This document shows positions 52,504 to 62,807 of a stretch of DNA of 64,000 bases, piece after piece. The DNA is from Staphylococcus lutrae. GTDB taxonomy: Bacteria; Bacillota; Bacilli; Staphylococcales; Staphylococcaceae. The position numbers and the translations under genes are program-made. Every line of letters begins with the position of its first letter. Position 1 is the first letter of the stretch. The stretch spans positions 124,001-188,000 of the forward strand of contig NZ_CP020773.1 of assembly GCF_002101335.1 (NCBI RefSeq), given 5' to 3'. Below the pieces are notes generated by a model. The model saw nothing but the letters and a program-made list of their open reading frames with translations, did no database searches and was not told the DNA's origin.

Positions 52504-53724
52504 TTAAAACAGATCATCATCCCACTGATCTTTTTCATCTCGATGGTGCTGATAGTTTTTATCGACAACAAGTGTTTCAATATTGGATACTGCTTCCTCA
52601 ATCAATGGCTCAAAGTCAAATCCGGATTCATACTGGATGACTTTGTCGAACTGAGGCTCTGTAACCGGGTTTTTAGGTGTGAAAATCGTACAACAATCTT
52701 CATACGGTTGAATGGATGTTTCAAACGTCCCAATTTCTTTTGCTTTCTTAACAATTTCTTCCTTGTCTAGTGATAATAATGGACGTAACACTGGTGTTGC
52801 CGTTACTGCATTAATCGCATACATACTTTTCAACGTTTGACTTGCGACTTGCCCAAGATTTTCACCATTGACAATCGCATCCGCACCGATTTGATGTACC
52901 ACTTTGTCTGCAATTTTCAGCATCATTCGACGTGTAGAGGTCATTGTATAACGTTCATGCACCACTTTATGAACTTGTTTTTGAACTTCGGTAAACGGTA
53001 CAATGTGCAATCGAATTGTGCCAACACGTTCTGCCATGATACGCGTGAGTTCAATGACTTTTTCTTTCGCTTTTTCGCTTGTAAAGGGCGGGCTATGAAA
53101 GTGTATCGCCTCAATCGTGACACCTCGACGCATGACTTCCATACCTGCAACAGGAGAATCGATTCCCCCCGATAACATCAAGAGCGTCTTTCCTCCTGTC
53201 CCTACCGGCAATCCCCCAATTGCTGATATCACACGATCATACATATAAATGGCATCTCGTCTGACTTCGATTTTAATTTCATGGTCGGGTTGACGCACAT
53301 CGACATGTATCTTGTCGTTATTTTTTAATACCGCGCCACCGACCATGCGCTGAATTTCAAAAGTTTCATATTCAAAGCTTTTATCTGAACGTTTCACTTC
53401 AATTTTAAAGCTATCCCCAGATGCGTATTGGTTCGCAAACTGAATCGCATGTGCATAGACCGCATCCATCGTCTTTTCTAATTTGAGCACAGGACTAATT
53501 GAATGCACACCAAACACCTTTGAAATTCTCGACATCATTGTTTCAATATCAGCTTCAGGCTCTAATTGAATGTACATACGATCTCGATTTGCTTTAACTT
53601 CATATCCTTTTAATGGCATGAGTGCACGTTTCACATTAGAACGTAATTGACTCACAAATGTTTTACGGTTCCCGCCTTTTAAAGTGAGTTCCCCGTATCG
53701 TACTAAAATATGATCATATTTCAT
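52504..53724 (-). CDS. thiI: tRNA sulfurtransferase ThiI (4-thiouridine synthesis)
   Basis: 406 residues: NFLD and THUMP domains to about 165, then the PP-loop ATPase with [20 protein letters not shown] near 182. The C-terminal rhodanese domain of E. coli ThiI is absent, as is normal in Firmicutes. It takes sulfur from the cysteine desulfurase encoded immediately upstream, with which it overlaps by 4 bp. It makes s4U8 in tRNA. Confidence 0.95.
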   Translation of the reverse strand: MKYDHILVRYGELTLKGGNRKTFVSQLRSNVKRALMPLKGYEVKANRDRMYIQLEPEADIETMMSRISKVFGVHSISPVLKLEKTMDAVYAHAIQFANQYASGDSFKIEVKRSDKSFEYETFEIQRMVGGAVLKNNDKIHVDVRQPDHEIKIEVRRDAIYMYDRVISAIGGLPVGTGGKTLLMLSGGIDSPVAGMEVMRRGVTIEAIHFHSPPFTSEKAKEKVIELTRIMAERVGTIRLHIVPFTEVQKQVHKVVHERYTMTSTRRMMLKIADKVVHQIGADAIVNGENLGQVASQTLKSMYAINAVTATPVLRPLLSLDKEEIVKKAKEIGTFETSIQPYEDCCTIFTPKNPVTEPQFDKVIQYESGFDFEPLIEEAVSNIETLVVDKNYQHHRDEKDQWDDDLF

Positions 53725-54857
53725 GTTTGTAACAACTCCTCAATTTCTCTATAGACATGCTGAAATGCTTCTTTAAAATCTTCTAACTCTTGCATCGTTG
53801 TATTGCAATCAAATGACAAACGAATACTCCCTAAAATTCGAGGGACTGAGATGTTCATCGCTTGTAGAACTTCGTTGATATGTGCATGTTTTGACGAACA
53901 TGCACTCGTTGTGGAGACCATTACCCCTTGTTTTGAAAATGCATTGACGAGGACCTCACCACGCACCCCAGGAAAAGCGATGTTTATAATGTGTGGCGAG
54001 GCATTCAATGGAGAATTCACTGCAACTCCTGGAAAACGGGTCACCCATTCACGTAATGCATCGGTGAACGCTGTTAATTCTACCATCAATTTTTCACGGT
54101 GTGCTTCAGCTAGACGAATGGCTTTCGCTAATGCGACATCACTGGCAACATTGACTGTTCCACTACGCAAACCAAATTCTTGACCCCCACCATGAATTGT
54201 CGGATAAATGCTATGGGCGTTTTTCAAAATAAGTAAACCTTGACCTTTCAGCCCATTAAATTTGTGACCACTCAATGACAGGCTATCAATCCCTTGCATT
54301 CGGATTGGATATTTCCCTAATGCTTGGACGGCATCCACATGCAAATGAATTTTAGGATAATCCTTTAAGCATGCGACAATTTGTTCAATCGGCTGTATTT
54401 GTCCCATAATATTATTGACTTGCATGCAAGCGACTAAAATGACGTCGCTCGTCAAGAGTGTTTTTAAGTGCGCCACATCGACTTGTCCCTCATCGGTAAC
54501 ACGCACATATTTTAAAATAAAACCTTCACGTTCTAATTCACGCATCACTTCTAATACAGAAGGGTGTTCGATGACAGAAGTAATAATGGTACGACCAAAT
54601 GGCTTTTTCTGATATGCTGCCCCTTTAATTGCTAGATTGTTTGACTCCGTAGCACCACTTGTAAAAACCAACGTTTCGTCATTGAGTTTCAATGTCTTTT
54701 TAATTTGAGTTCTTGCATTTTGTAATAATCGTGCAACTTCTTGACCTTTATCGTGTGGACTGTTGGGATTATAATAAAATGCTTCATTTACTTTCATAAA
54801 GCTGGACAACACAGAAGCATCGGGTTTTGTCGTTGCTGCGTTATCAAAATATAACAT
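53721..54857 (-). CDS. Cysteine desulfurase (NifZ-type, partner of ThiI)
   Basis: 378-residue class V PLP enzyme. Shows [14 protein letters not shown] near 67, [13 protein letters not shown] near 172, PLP lysine in [13 protein letters not shown] near 194, and catalytic cysteine in [13 protein letters not shown] near 314. Removes sulfur from cysteine as an enzyme persulfide. The 4-bp overlap with thiI marks it as the dedicated sulfur donor for tRNA thiolation; in B. subtilis this partner is called NifZ. Confidence 0.92.
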   Translation of the reverse strand: MLYFDNAATTKPDASVLSSFMKVNEAFYYNPNSPHDKGQEVARLLQNARTQIKKTLKLNDETLVFTSGATESNNLAIKGAAYQKKPFGRTIITSVIEHPSVLEVMRELEREGFILKYVRVTDEGQVDVAHLKTLLTSDVILVACMQVNNIMGQIQPIEQIVACLKDYPKIHLHVDAVQALGKYPIRMQGIDSLSLSGHKFNGLKGQGLLILKNAHSIYPTIHGGGQEFGLRSGTVNVASDVALAKAIRLAEAHREKLMVELTAFTDALREWVTRFPGVAVNSPLNASPHIINIAFPGVRGEVLVNAFSKQGVMVSTTSACSSKHAHINEVLQAMNISVPRILGSIRLSFDCNTTMQELEDFKEAFQHVYREIEELLQT

Positions 54858-55005
54858 TTGCAGACTCCCTCTCTTTAAATATCATTTTACATTGTACTAT
54901 AACTCATCACATTCATGTATCTTCATTTCGATATTTTGTTAAATTTTATGTGATCCGTCAACTTTTTAACTTATCGTATATATCATTTTAAAAAGAAATG
55001 TAAAA

Positions 55006-55056
55006 AACCTATTATCATCACATTTAAGCATTGACTTAAAAGTATGATAATAGGTT
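55006..55056 (-). terminator. Intrinsic terminator of ezrA
   Basis: AACCTATTATCAT (55006-55018) pairs with ATGATAATAGGTT (55044-55056), a perfect 13-bp stem with an inner CTTAAA/TTTAAG pairing. On the minus strand it ends in U6. It lies 36 bp past the ezrA stop. Confidence 0.85.
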
Positions 55057-55091
55057 GGTTCAACGCATCTCGTTTAGCGTACCGGTTGTAA

Positions 55092-56798
55092 TTATGCTTG
55101 TTCTTCGAGCACTTCACGTTCTATATGTTGTGCAATACCCGGCTCAAGCTGTTCAAGTGCTTGCTCTGAAATTTCACTCGAACGCTTATAACGATTGTTT
55201 TTAAATAAACGTTCTGCTTCATTTAGACTCTTATCTAAATCATGATTATCTTTTCGGTAACGGTTTCCATATTGGATAAGTCGTTCTGCATACACTGCAT
55301 TAATAAGGACATCGTTCGCTTCATCTTCAAATTTATTCATTTGTAGCACGACTTTATTGACTTTGTCCTTTAACTGTTGAACGTTAATTGGTCGTTCACT
55401 AAAACGCTTGTTCACATCTCGCACTTCATAATCAATTTCGTTTTTTAAAATAATAAAACGTTCTGGGACACTTGTTAAGTTTGAAGCGAGCAAGCGTCGG
55501 TAAATTTCTTCTTTTTTGCTTTGAACGCGTAAAATATGCTCTTCCGCTTCAGCCTCATCTTCACGTAATGATACAAGATGATTTTGTAGTTTTTCTTGTT
55601 TGTCATTGATGACTTTCACATGGTCTTCAATATATTTGAGGTTATCTTGTACTTCACTGTATCTTACAGCAGACTTAGCCATTTCAGATAAGATCTCATC
55701 ATACACTGAAATTAAATTTTGAATTTCATTTTCGAATTGACGTACGCTTTGCACATCACTTTCATTAATATAATAATTTTCACGAACATATTCAATTTCC
55801 GTTTGCAATGTATAATTCATATCTTTTGCATGGAATAAATCACTAGTGATACGCTCTTTGGATTCTTCTACTGCATTTTTCGATTTGACCTCATGTTCAA
55901 TTAAATCATACATCTCGTCAAGTCGATCATTGATTTGTGCAAGTTTATCATTTGCTTCGTCCAATTCAAGGCGACTAATCATCGGCTCAACAAAACTTAA
56001 CTCCGTTTTCAAATCTTGTAAAGTGCCATCAAGTTTGACGTGGTCCAAATCATATCCTTCTACTTTTAAGTCACGTACACCATATTTCAAATCTTGAAAT
56101 TGTCCGGGCAATTCTTTTTGAGCTTCACGAATCAAATCAGGAATTTCCCCCATGTCTTCTTTCAAATAACGAATATCTTGATCAAGTGCTTGGACATGCT
56201 GATGGGCTTCTTGATAATTCCCATTCTCTTTGAGTGTTTCATAGACATCAAATTCGGGCTCAAAATCTTCAATCTCTTTTTCTAATAAACTCGCCGCTTC
56301 TCCATATTGATGACGGTTAGCTAGGACATCACGCTTCAACTTACGATGTTCATCCTTACATCTTTCAAAAATTTCATCGCTTTCTTCGTGTGTTTGATAC
56401 ACTTTATCGGCTTTATCAATTAATTCTTGATGTTTAGCTTCATATTGATCCATTAACGCATGTGCATCATCGATTTCTGTTTGCGCGATTGAAAACTTGA
56501 ACTTATCCAAATTCATTTCAGCTTCATGAATTTTTTCATCCACTGGCTGTAAAAAATCATTTGCGGCATTCAACCACGATTGGTTTAACGCCTCATATTC
56601 ATTTTTAGTTTCACCTAATAAGTGTAACGTTTTCAATTTTTCTAAACTTTCATCATATGACAATACATTTAATTTTTCTCTTCTTTCCTCAGCTGTTTGA
56701 ATAATCGACCTTTTGCTTGATCGCATATAGAATAAAACACCGATTGCAATCAAAATAATAATGATAATTGCTAGAATAATATATAATGCCATGTCCAC
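55092..56798 (-). CDS. ezrA: Septation ring formation regulator EzrA
   Basis: 568 residues: one N-terminal membrane segment ([19 protein letters not shown]) followed by a long cytoplasmic series of spectrin-like coiled-coil repeats. The conserved [20 protein letters not shown] patch is near 230 and [20 protein letters not shown] near 335. EzrA binds FtsZ and organises division and cell-wall synthesis at mid-cell. GTG at 56798 has GGAGG 6 bases upstream; the ATG two codons later (56792) is 12 bases away and is the alternative start. Confidence 0.95.
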   Translation of the reverse strand: MDMALYIILAIIIIILIAIGVLFYMRSSKRSIIQTAEERREKLNVLSYDESLEKLKTLHLLGETKNEYEALNQSWLNAANDFLQPVDEKIHEAEMNLDKFKFSIAQTEIDDAHALMDQYEAKHQELIDKADKVYQTHEESDEIFERCKDEHRKLKRDVLANRHQYGEAASLLEKEIEDFEPEFDVYETLKENGNYQEAHQHVQALDQDIRYLKEDMGEIPDLIREAQKELPGQFQDLKYGVRDLKVEGYDLDHVKLDGTLQDLKTELSFVEPMISRLELDEANDKLAQINDRLDEMYDLIEHEVKSKNAVEESKERITSDLFHAKDMNYTLQTEIEYVRENYYINESDVQSVRQFENEIQNLISVYDEILSEMAKSAVRYSEVQDNLKYIEDHVKVINDKQEKLQNHLVSLREDEAEAEEHILRVQSKKEEIYRRLLASNLTSVPERFIILKNEIDYEVRDVNKRFSERPINVQQLKDKVNKVVLQMNKFEDEANDVLINAVYAERLIQYGNRYRKDNHDLDKSLNEAERLFKNNRYKRSSEISEQALEQLEPGIAQHIEREVLEEQA

Positions 56799-56974
56799 TC
56801 GTCTCCTCCTAAATACATAAAACTATTATAACGTAATTTAAAGGTGCATTAAAATAAAATCTTAAAATAAAATGGAGTTTTCTTTAATTTTACAAAAAAT
56901 ATCTCAGAAAATTGCGTCGGATTCAAGAGATAGCTATAATATTGAATAAAATGACTAGAAAGTGAGTGGAAAAT

Positions 56975-57430
56975 ATGCCAGAAACGATTGACTATAAACT
57001 CTTGTCTCGTCAATTAGATGCTTTATTAGATGGCGAGACGGATTTAATCGCAAATTTAAGCAATACATCGGCCTTATTGAATGACAGTCTAGACCAAATC
57101 AATTGGGTTGGGTTTTATCTTATGAAAGAAGGCGCCCTCATCCTCGGACCATTCCAAGGAAAACCTGCATGTGTTCATATTGCAGTAGGCAAAGGCGTTT
57201 GCGGAACTGCAGTGTCAGAAAAACGGATTCAACGTGTTGCTGATGTTCATGCTTTTCCTGGTCATATTGCATGTGATGCTGCCAGCCAGTCTGAAATCGT
57301 CATTCCGATATATCAAAAAGATCAGATTATCGGTGTATTAGATATAGATGCCCCAATCCCGTCACGTTTTTCTGAAGCGGATGAAGTCGGATTGCAGCAA
57401 GTGGTTAAAGTATTAGAATCACATCTTTAA
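56975..57430 (+). CDS. GAF-domain free methionine-(R)-sulfoxide reductase
   Basis: 151 residues, a single GAF domain of the fRMsr type. Three cysteines stand where the family has its catalytic set: KPACVHIAVGKGVCGTA and GHIACDAAS. Reduces free methionine R-sulfoxide. ATG 56975 (MPETIDYKLLS) follows GAGTGG; a GTG nine bases earlier is the alternative. It lies between ezrA (divergent) and rpsD. Confidence 0.87.
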   Translation: MPETIDYKLLSRQLDALLDGETDLIANLSNTSALLNDSLDQINWVGFYLMKEGALILGPFQGKPACVHIAVGKGVCGTAVSEKRIQRVADVHAFPGHIACDAASQSEIVIPIYQKDQIIGVLDIDAPIPSRFSEADEVGLQQVVKVLESHL

Positions 57431-57438
57431 AATGGTGA

Positions 57439-57466
57439 TTGACTTTTATATATAAAATGTTACAAT
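57439..57466 (+). promoter_or_regulatory. rpsD promoter
   Basis: TTGACT (57439-57444), 16-base spacer, TACAAT (57461-57466): a strong sigma-A promoter ahead of the rpsD leader, just after the GAF gene stop. Confidence 0.78.
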
Positions 57467-57492
57467 AATCTTTGTGTGAATTAACGAAAATA

Positions 57493-57614
57493 GCAGTTGA
57501 ATATTGATAGGCGCTATAATGTTCCCAAAGCGGACGTGCCGTGTAACCGGAGCTATGAGGCGAGGACACATAAAACATTATATCCTATCGAGCATTCAAC
57601 ACTCTTTTTTGTTT
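57493..57614 (+). promoter_or_regulatory. Structured leader of rpsD (S4 autoregulation type)
   Basis: GTTGAAT (57496-57502) pairs with ATTCAAC (57594-57600). Inside, GATAGGCGCTATAATGTT (57507-57523) pairs with AACATTATATCCTATC (57574-57589). A GC-rich core (CGGACGTGCCG, CCGGAGCTATGAGGCG) lies between and U-rich sequence follows. B. subtilis rpsD is repressed by S4 binding its leader; location and layout fit that. The pairings are seen, the regulation is inferred. Confidence 0.75.
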
Positions 57615-57652
57615 TTTCATAACAACAAAAAAGAAAAAGGAGGAGTCACATT

Positions 57653-58255
57653 ATGGCTCGATTCAGAGGTTCAAGCTGGAAAAAATCTCGTCGTTTAGGT
57701 ATTTCATTATCAGGTACAGGTAAAGAATTAGAAAAACGTCCTTATGCACCAGGACAACATGGTCCAACTCAACGTAAAAAATTATCTGAGTATGGATTAC
57801 AATTACGCGAAAAACAAAAATTACGTTACTTATATGGGATGACTGAACGTCAATTCCGTAACACGTTCCAAGCTGCAGGTAAACAAGGTGGTATTCATGG
57901 TGAAAACTTCATGATTTTACTTGCAAGTCGTTTAGACGCTGTCGTATACGCTTTAGGTTTAGCTCGTACACGTCGTCAAGCACGTCAATTAGTAGGTCAT
58001 GGTCATATTGAAGTTGATGGTAAACGTGTTGATATTCCATCATATACATTAAAACCAGGCCAAGTAATCACTGTTCGTGAAAAATCGAAAAAATTAGCAA
58101 TTATCGAAGAATCAGTTGAAATCAACAATTTCGTTCCTGATTACTTAGAATTCGATGCGGACAACTTAACAGGAACTTTCGTTCGTCTTCCAGAACGTAG
58201 CGAATTACCAGCTGAAATTAACGAACAATTAATCGTTGAGTACTACTCACGTTAA
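57653..58255 (+). CDS. rpsD: 30S ribosomal protein S4
   Basis: 200 residues with the Firmicute S4 N-terminus ([15 protein letters not shown]) and the S4 RNA-binding domain [20 protein letters not shown] near 92. Primary 16S rRNA binder that nucleates 30S assembly. ATG follows AAAGGAGGAG. Its own terminator region has received the IS1182-type element. Confidence 0.98.
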   Translation: MARFRGSSWKKSRRLGISLSGTGKELEKRPYAPGQHGPTQRKKLSEYGLQLREKQKLRYLYGMTERQFRNTFQAAGKQGGIHGENFMILLASRLDAVVYALGLARTRRQARQLVGHGHIEVDGKRVDIPSYTLKPGQVITVREKSKKLAIIEESVEINNFVPDYLEFDADNLTGTFVRLPERSELPAEINEQLIVEYYSR

Positions 58256-58267
58256 TCGTCGTATGTT

Positions 58268-58284
58268 AAAAGGGGGTGGGACAT
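58268..58284 (+). repeat. Left arm of the split rpsD terminator hairpin
   Basis: AAAAGGGGGTGGGACAT lies 13 bp after the rpsD stop. Its complement, with one change, is the right arm at 60087-60104 beyond the IS. The left arm can also fold locally with CCCCCCT at 58288-58294. Confidence 0.75.
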
Positions 58285-58305
58285 AATCCCCCCTAGTTTG
58301 TTAAA

Positions 58306-58351
58306 AAAGCTCTGATTAGATGTCAAAAAACATTTAATCAGAGCTCTTTTT
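58306..58351 (+). terminator. Terminator at the left end of the IS1182-type element
   Basis: AGCTCTGATTA (58308-58318) pairs with TAATCAGAGCT (58335-58345), followed by CTTTTTAG. Upstream of the transposase promoter, it should stop rpsD read-through. Confidence 0.8.
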
Positions 58352-58428
58352 AGATATGACTTAAAAAAATAAAGCACTTCCCGTATAATTATTAATAACG
58401 ACAAAAATAATAGACAGGGGTGCTTTAT

Positions 58429-59997
58429 ATGTACAAAAATTATAACATGTTTCAACTTACACTTCCAATAGAAACTGAGATGTCTTTTCCAGAAAATGAT
58501 GTCGTATTCATTATCAACAAGCTGGTAGAATCTATTCCCCAAGAAGCTTTTAATCCATATTATAGCCAAAGAGGTCCTTCATCATACCATCCCAAAATGA
58601 TGTTAAAAATCATACTGTATGGTTATACCCATTCTGTTTTTTCAGGCCGAAGAATCGAACACCTTTTAAAAGATAGTTGCCGAATGATGTGGCTTGCGCA
58701 AGGCCAAACGCCAACTTATAGAACAATCAATCGTTTTAGAGTGAACCCCCATATGATGAAATTTCTACATATTTTATTTGTCGGTTTAAGAGCACAATTA
58801 TTAGAAGATAAACTCATTACAGAGGATGTCATTTATATTGATGGCACAAAAATAGAAGCAAATGCGAATAAGTACACATTCCAATGGCTAGCTAATACGA
58901 AGCGTTTTAGTCAGTCTGTCATTGAAAAATCTACGGCATTATATGAGCAACTCGTTTCTGAAGAGATTATTCCTGAAATCAAGCGTGAATCTGGGCATGA
59001 ATTAACAAGTGAAGAACTGAGTCAAATAGAGATGCATTTAGGTTTTAAAGATGATGCGCTCACGTCTGAAATTGAAACGACTCAAGATGTAAAAACAAGA
59101 AAAAGCCTTAGAAAAGAAAGAAGTAAGGTGAGACAAAGTAAGAAAGCCGTCCAAGATTTTAAAGACCGTAAATTAAAATATGACAAACAAATGGAAATTT
59201 ATGGCGACAGAAAAAGTTATTCTAAGACTGATCATGATGCGACATTTATGAGAATGAAAGATGACCACATGAAAAATGGACAATTAAAACCAGGTTATAA
59301 CTTACAAATAGCAACAAATAATCAATTTATACTAGCCTACGGCGTGTATAATAAACCAGGAGATACGAGAACGCTGGAGCCGTTTTTGAATGAAATGAAA
59401 GAATTATATGGTGACATTCCGGAGTATATTGTAGCTGATGCGGGCTATGGTAGTGAAAGTAATTATAAAATGATACTGGATGATTTTGAAAAAACGCCAC
59501 TAATCACTTATGGGATGTACATTAAAGAAGGGAAAAAGAAATTTAAAAATGATCCGTTTATCTCTGCAAATTGGCGATACAATGAATTAGACGATTATTA
59601 CTTGTGTCCTAATAATAAAGAGTTACATTTCTTAAAATATAGAATTAGACATGATTATTACGGTTATCGTCGAGATTTCAAAGAATACAGATGTGAAGAT
59701 TGTTTCGATTGTCCATTGCGAAGCAAATGTATGAAACAAGCTAAAAATCCGAATACAAATAAAACAGTACTGAAAAACTTCACATGGGAATTTCTAAAAA
59801 ACTATACAAAACAATTGCTTTCAGATCCTAAAATGAATGGCATCTACAAAAAACGTAAAATAGATGTCGAATCAGCTTTTGGAAATCTGAAGGCTAATTT
59901 GGGTTTCAAAAGATTATCCGTACGCACCCAATCTAAAGTCGAATGTGAAATTGGAATTGCCCTTATGGCACTAAACATAAGAAAATTAGTACGATAA
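58429..59997 (+). CDS. IS1182-family transposase
   Basis: 522 residues from ATG 58429 (MYKNYNMFQLTLP), preceded by AGGGG at 8 bases. N-terminal DUF772-type region, then a DDE domain with candidate residues in VIYIDGTKIEANANK, YIVADAGYGSESNY and KIDVESAFGNLKANLGF. A cysteine cluster (CEDCFDCPLRSKC) lies near 440. The frame is intact. Similar in character to the IS1272 transposase of staphylococci. Confidence 0.93.
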   Translation: MYKNYNMFQLTLPIETEMSFPENDVVFIINKLVESIPQEAFNPYYSQRGPSSYHPKMMLKIILYGYTHSVFSGRRIEHLLKDSCRMMWLAQGQTPTYRTINRFRVNPHMMKFLHILFVGLRAQLLEDKLITEDVIYIDGTKIEANANKYTFQWLANTKRFSQSVIEKSTALYEQLVSEEIIPEIKRESGHELTSEELSQIEMHLGFKDDALTSEIETTQDVKTRKSLRKERSKVRQSKKAVQDFKDRKLKYDKQMEIYGDRKSYSKTDHDATFMRMKDDHMKNGQLKPGYNLQIATNNQFILAYGVYNKPGDTRTLEPFLNEMKELYGDIPEYIVADAGYGSESNYKMILDDFEKTPLITYGMYIKEGKKKFKNDPFISANWRYNELDDYYLCPNNKELHFLKYRIRHDYYGYRRDFKEYRCEDCFDCPLRSKCMKQAKNPNTNKTVLKNFTWEFLKNYTKQLLSDPKMNGIYKKRKIDVESAFGNLKANLGFKRLSVRTQSKVECEIGIALMALNIRKLVR

Positions 59998-60023
59998 GTG
60001 CTAATTTCAAGTAGAATTTGATT

Positions 60024-60069
60024 GAAAAACACCACAAAATCATTTTAAAAAATTTTTGTGGTGTTTTTC
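60024..60069. terminator. Terminator at the right end of the IS1182-type element
   Basis: GAAAAACACCACAAAA (60024-60039) pairs with TTTTGTGGTGTTTTTC (60054-60069), 26 bp after the transposase stop; active in both directions in principle. Confidence 0.85.
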
Positions 60070-60085
60070 TTAGGAACTGAAACCC

Positions 60086-60104
60086 TATGTCCCAGCCCCT
60101 TTTT
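60086..60104 (+). repeat. Right arm of the split rpsD terminator hairpin
   Basis: TATGTCCCAGCCCCTTTTT is complementary to 58268-58284 with one change and ends in U6, as the 3' half of an intrinsic terminator would. Confidence 0.75.
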
Positions 60105-60249
60105 TATGCACAGATATTTATACATAGAAACGAACCAATCCCCTTTAAGTCCCCTCCACCCATGTAATGACATTAATCAATGATGCTTCAGAGATGAACA
60201 TGCGAGCGATACATTGCCTCTTTTTTAATTTCGACAAAAAGCGATCGTT

Positions 60250-60278
60250 TTTACTTCACTCTCGCTATCCTCTATACT
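60250..60278 (+). promoter_or_regulatory. Promoter of the ornithine cyclodeaminase-like gene
   Basis: TTTACT (60250-60255), 17-base spacer, TATACT (60273-60278), 35 bp before the GTG start. The rest of 60105-60249 shows nothing recognisable. Confidence 0.5.
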
Positions 60279-60312
60279 AGTGGTGTACCACAAAATTGAG
60301 GAGGCGAATTCC

Positions 60313-61272
60313 GTGAAAGTCTTTAATGAAGAAACAATAAAAAATACTTATAAAATGTCGAATGCCATGCATGATATCGAACAATTATTTAAAAATATGG
60401 ATGGGATAAGCCAAGCACAAAGAATTGTCATTCCAACTGGAGATGGTGCTAAATCAATGCTCTACATGCCTTGCGTACATACAGAATGGGAACGTGGCAT
60501 GATTAAAATTACTTCAATTACGCCAGACAACCCTCAACACCAAAGACCGACGACTCAAGCGACGATTATCATTACAGACCTTAAAACGGGTGAACATGTG
60601 GCAAGCATAGATGGGAGCTACTTAACACGATTGCGTACGGGCGCATTAAGCGGCCTCGCAACTCAGTATTTAAGTCGTGAAAATGCGTCTACATTAGGAA
60701 TGATTGGTACAGGTGGCATGGCATTTGAACAATTGCTTGCCAATCTTGAAGTGAGACCGATTAAAAATGTTTTATTATACAATCGAACAACCTCTAAAGC
60801 AGAATCATTTAAAAAACGTGTTGCAGATGCGTTTCCAGATTTATCTATTACCGTAGTAGAAGATGTTGACACACTCACAAAACAAGCAGATATCATCAAC
60901 TGTCAAACACAATCTGCCGACCCAGTCTTTGATGCTCAAAATATTCAACCTGGCACTCACATTAATGGTATCGGTTCGTATCGACCTGACATGAAAGAAC
61001 TTGATAACCGTATTTTACCAAAAGCAGATAAAGTCTTTTTTGATGACATTGAAGGTGTGAAAGAGGAAGCCGGTGAATTCATCGAAGCGAATGAAAAAGG
61101 GCTCTTTAAATTTGAAGATGTCGACGGTGATTTAAAAGATCTGTCACTGAATGGCACCATTCAACGTTCACACGATGATAGTATCACGGTCTTCAAATGT
61201 GTTGGAACGGCCTATTTTGATCTTGCCGTTGCTCTCGGTGCATATGACCGATTAATGGCAGACTCTCATTGA
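60313..61272 (+). CDS. Ornithine cyclodeaminase / mu-crystallin family protein
   Basis: 319 residues from GTG 60313 (reads MKVFNEETIKN), selected because GAGGAGG lies 9 bases upstream; an earlier in-frame start has none. Rossmann motif LGMIGTGGMAFEQLLA near 130, substrate-side LTRLRTGALSGLA near 102. The family includes ornithine cyclodeaminase, alanine dehydrogenase-like and imine reductase enzymes; substrate not decidable. It stands alone with its own promoter and terminator. Confidence 0.87.
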   Translation: MKVFNEETIKNTYKMSNAMHDIEQLFKNMDGISQAQRIVIPTGDGAKSMLYMPCVHTEWERGMIKITSITPDNPQHQRPTTQATIIITDLKTGEHVASIDGSYLTRLRTGALSGLATQYLSRENASTLGMIGTGGMAFEQLLANLEVRPIKNVLLYNRTTSKAESFKKRVADAFPDLSITVVEDVDTLTKQADIINCQTQSADPVFDAQNIQPGTHINGIGSYRPDMKELDNRILPKADKVFFDDIEGVKEEAGEFIEANEKGLFKFEDVDGDLKDLSLNGTIQRSHDDSITVFKCVGTAYFDLAVALGAYDRLMADSH

Positions 61273-61333
61273 CGTATCATTCTACCCAAATTTTCTACTT
61301 ATTCTCTCCATTACGTACGCCCATTATCATCAG

Positions 61334-61370
61334 AGCCTGGAATATGCGCAGTTCAACTGTTCCAGGCTCA
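61334..61370. terminator. Hairpin between the convergent OCD-like and GDPD genes
   Basis: GAGCCTGGAA (61334-61343) pairs with TTCCAGGCTC (61361-61370); the loop contains the small palindrome CAGTTCAACTG. Likely a shared terminator, although U-runs are lacking. Confidence 0.65.
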
Positions 61371-61389
61371 CCTTCGATATGGGCGTGCG

Positions 61390-62136
61390 CTACAGTTCAA
61401 ACAATTGTTGTGGGGCATCTGAAATGATTCCATCTACCCCCATCGCAATTAACCGCTTTGCCACACTGATTTGATTCACTGTATAAGGGATTACTTTTAA
61501 ATGGTATTGATGCGCACGTTGCACCCATTTTTTGTTCACAAGTTTATAATTAGGGTTCGCAAAATTTGAAAAACTTGCCAATCGTTCAAAAGAAGGTTGT
61601 TTAAAACGATAGTGGCGTTGGCTAAGCAAAACGCCTAAACGAATTTCAGGCGCCATTTCATGCAATTTTTGAATACTCAATTGATCAAACGATTGGATGA
61701 TGACACGATTAAATGGAAAATGATGCTGCTTTATTGTAGCAATGACCGCTTCCTCCATACCGGGATATTGTTGTGGCTGTTTGATTTCGATTAATAATGT
61801 TTTTGAATACTGTTTGGCTAACATCAAAACTTCATCAAACGTCATTATCCCTTCTGACTGTCCGCCTCCTTTCCAACTGCCAAAATCAAATGTGCGCAAC
61901 GCTTCCAACGTAAAATCACGTACCGCTCCTACGTGATTGGAGGTGCGATCAATGGTTTCATCATGAATGGCAACTAGAAACCGATCTTTTGTCATATGTA
62001 AATCAATCTCTAACATATCAATAGGTTGACTTAAGGCAGCAATGTAAGCCGCTCTTGTATTTTCAGGATATTGTTGTGAAAAGCCACGATGCGCGACAAT
62101 TTGAAACGCTTTCGTTGGTCTCATCAACTTTGTCAT
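61390..62136 (-). CDS. Glycerophosphodiester phosphodiesterase
   Basis: 248 residues with the GDPD signatures VAHRGFSQQYPENT (catalytic His/Arg) near 14, MLEIDLHMTKDRFLVAIHDE near 36 (metal Glu/Asp and His), and LIEIKQP near 115. Hydrolyses glycerophosphodiesters to glycerol-3-phosphate and an alcohol. No signal peptide, so probably cytoplasmic. ATG follows AAAGGAAG. Convergent with the OCD-like gene. Confidence 0.9.
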   Translation of the reverse strand: MTKLMRPTKAFQIVAHRGFSQQYPENTRAAYIAALSQPIDMLEIDLHMTKDRFLVAIHDETIDRTSNHVGAVRDFTLEALRTFDFGSWKGGGQSEGIMTFDEVLMLAKQYSKTLLIEIKQPQQYPGMEEAVIATIKQHHFPFNRVIIQSFDQLSIQKLHEMAPEIRLGVLLSQRHYRFKQPSFERLASFSNFANPNYKLVNKKWVQRAHQYHLKVIPYTVNQISVAKRLIAMGVDGIISDAPQQLFEL

Positions 62137-62207
62137 ATGCGTCTTCCTTTCTATTCTCTCAACTTTCGATTACACTAAATTCATCAATATTGAAGGAGTG
62201 ATTTGAT

Positions 62208-62660
62208 TTGCTTCAACACCAATTCCCGGCTCATGTCATCTGGCATGGAGGCCGCAATGAAGTCGGCCAATTACGTGGAAATGTCATCAATCAAGAAGTA
62301 TCGATCCCGAGTTCTTTAGGTGGACGTGGTACTGGAACGAACCCTGATGAATTACTTGTAAGTGCCGCTGCAAGTTGTATGACCATTTCATTGGCAGCAA
62401 CATTGGAACGTGCACACCTCACCGCTTTAAAAATCCATATGCATAGCTATGGTCACGCACAATTTGATCAACACCGCTTTACAATGACACGTATCGTACA
62501 TCAACCCCATATCTACGTCGCGAATGCATCGCAATATACACAATTAGAAAAACGCCTTCCGAAGCTGATTCAAATCGCGCACCAAAACTGTATGGTGTCT
62601 CATAGTTTGCGTGGGAATGTTGATATTGAAATACACCCTACTCTTATTGTAGCCGAATAA
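62208..62660 (+). CDS. OsmC/Ohr-family peroxiredoxin-like protein
   Basis: 150 residues with the two conserved cysteines of the family in SAAASCMTISLAATLE near 61 and IAHQNCMVSHSL near 128. Reduces organic peroxides by thiol chemistry. The start is TTG at 62208, 9 bases after GAAGGAG; no ATG is available. Divergent from the GDPD gene, 71 bp apart. Confidence 0.88.
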   Translation: MLQHQFPAHVIWHGGRNEVGQLRGNVINQEVSIPSSLGGRGTGTNPDELLVSAAASCMTISLAATLERAHLTALKIHMHSYGHAQFDQHRFTMTRIVHQPHIYVANASQYTQLEKRLPKLIQIAHQNCMVSHSLRGNVDIEIHPTLIVAE

Positions 62661-62673
62661 AATCGAAGTCAAA

Positions 62674-62704
62674 CCACACCGTATCAATTTTACATTCGGT
62701 GTGG
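62674..62704 (+). terminator. Hairpin after the OsmC-like gene
   Basis: CCACACCG (62674-62681) and CGGTGTGG (62697-62704) form a perfect 8-bp stem, 14 bp after the stop. No U-run follows, so termination is only probable. Confidence 0.5.
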
Positions 62705-62807
62705 CACGTTGCTTCATCGCATTGCAAACACAAAGTTCACAATTTTTACCTATTAATATTTCAGAAAATTTGATAAAATGAAAAAATATTACTGAAGGAG
62801 GTTCATT

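Larger units (their letters stand above)
58285..60085 (+). mobile_element. IS1182-family insertion sequence (about 1.8 kb)
   Basis: Carries one complete transposase gene, with terminator-like hairpins near each end (58306-58351 and 60024-60069). The ends are placed only approximately because the terminal inverted repeats are weak (GTTTGTTAAAAAA against GTTCCTAAGAAAA in complement). No target duplication is visible. It lies exactly between two complementary arms of a hairpin, as described for the related IS1272. Confidence 0.82.

Noticed and set aside
52837..53175. 112-codon plus-strand frame opposite thiI
   Set aside because: Shadow of the thiI coding sequence; rich in His, Phe and Cys as antisense frames often are.
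58271..58294. AGGGGG...CCCCCCT as the original complete rpsD terminator
   Set aside because: It lacks a U-tract, and the left arm matches the right-hand arm at 60086-60104 better and over a longer stretch; it is more likely a chance fold created at the IS junction.
58252..58569. Minus-strand open frame of about 105 codons at the left end of the IS1182-type element
   Set aside because: Antisense to the transposase start and the terminator hairpin, with no ribosome site and no recognisable protein.
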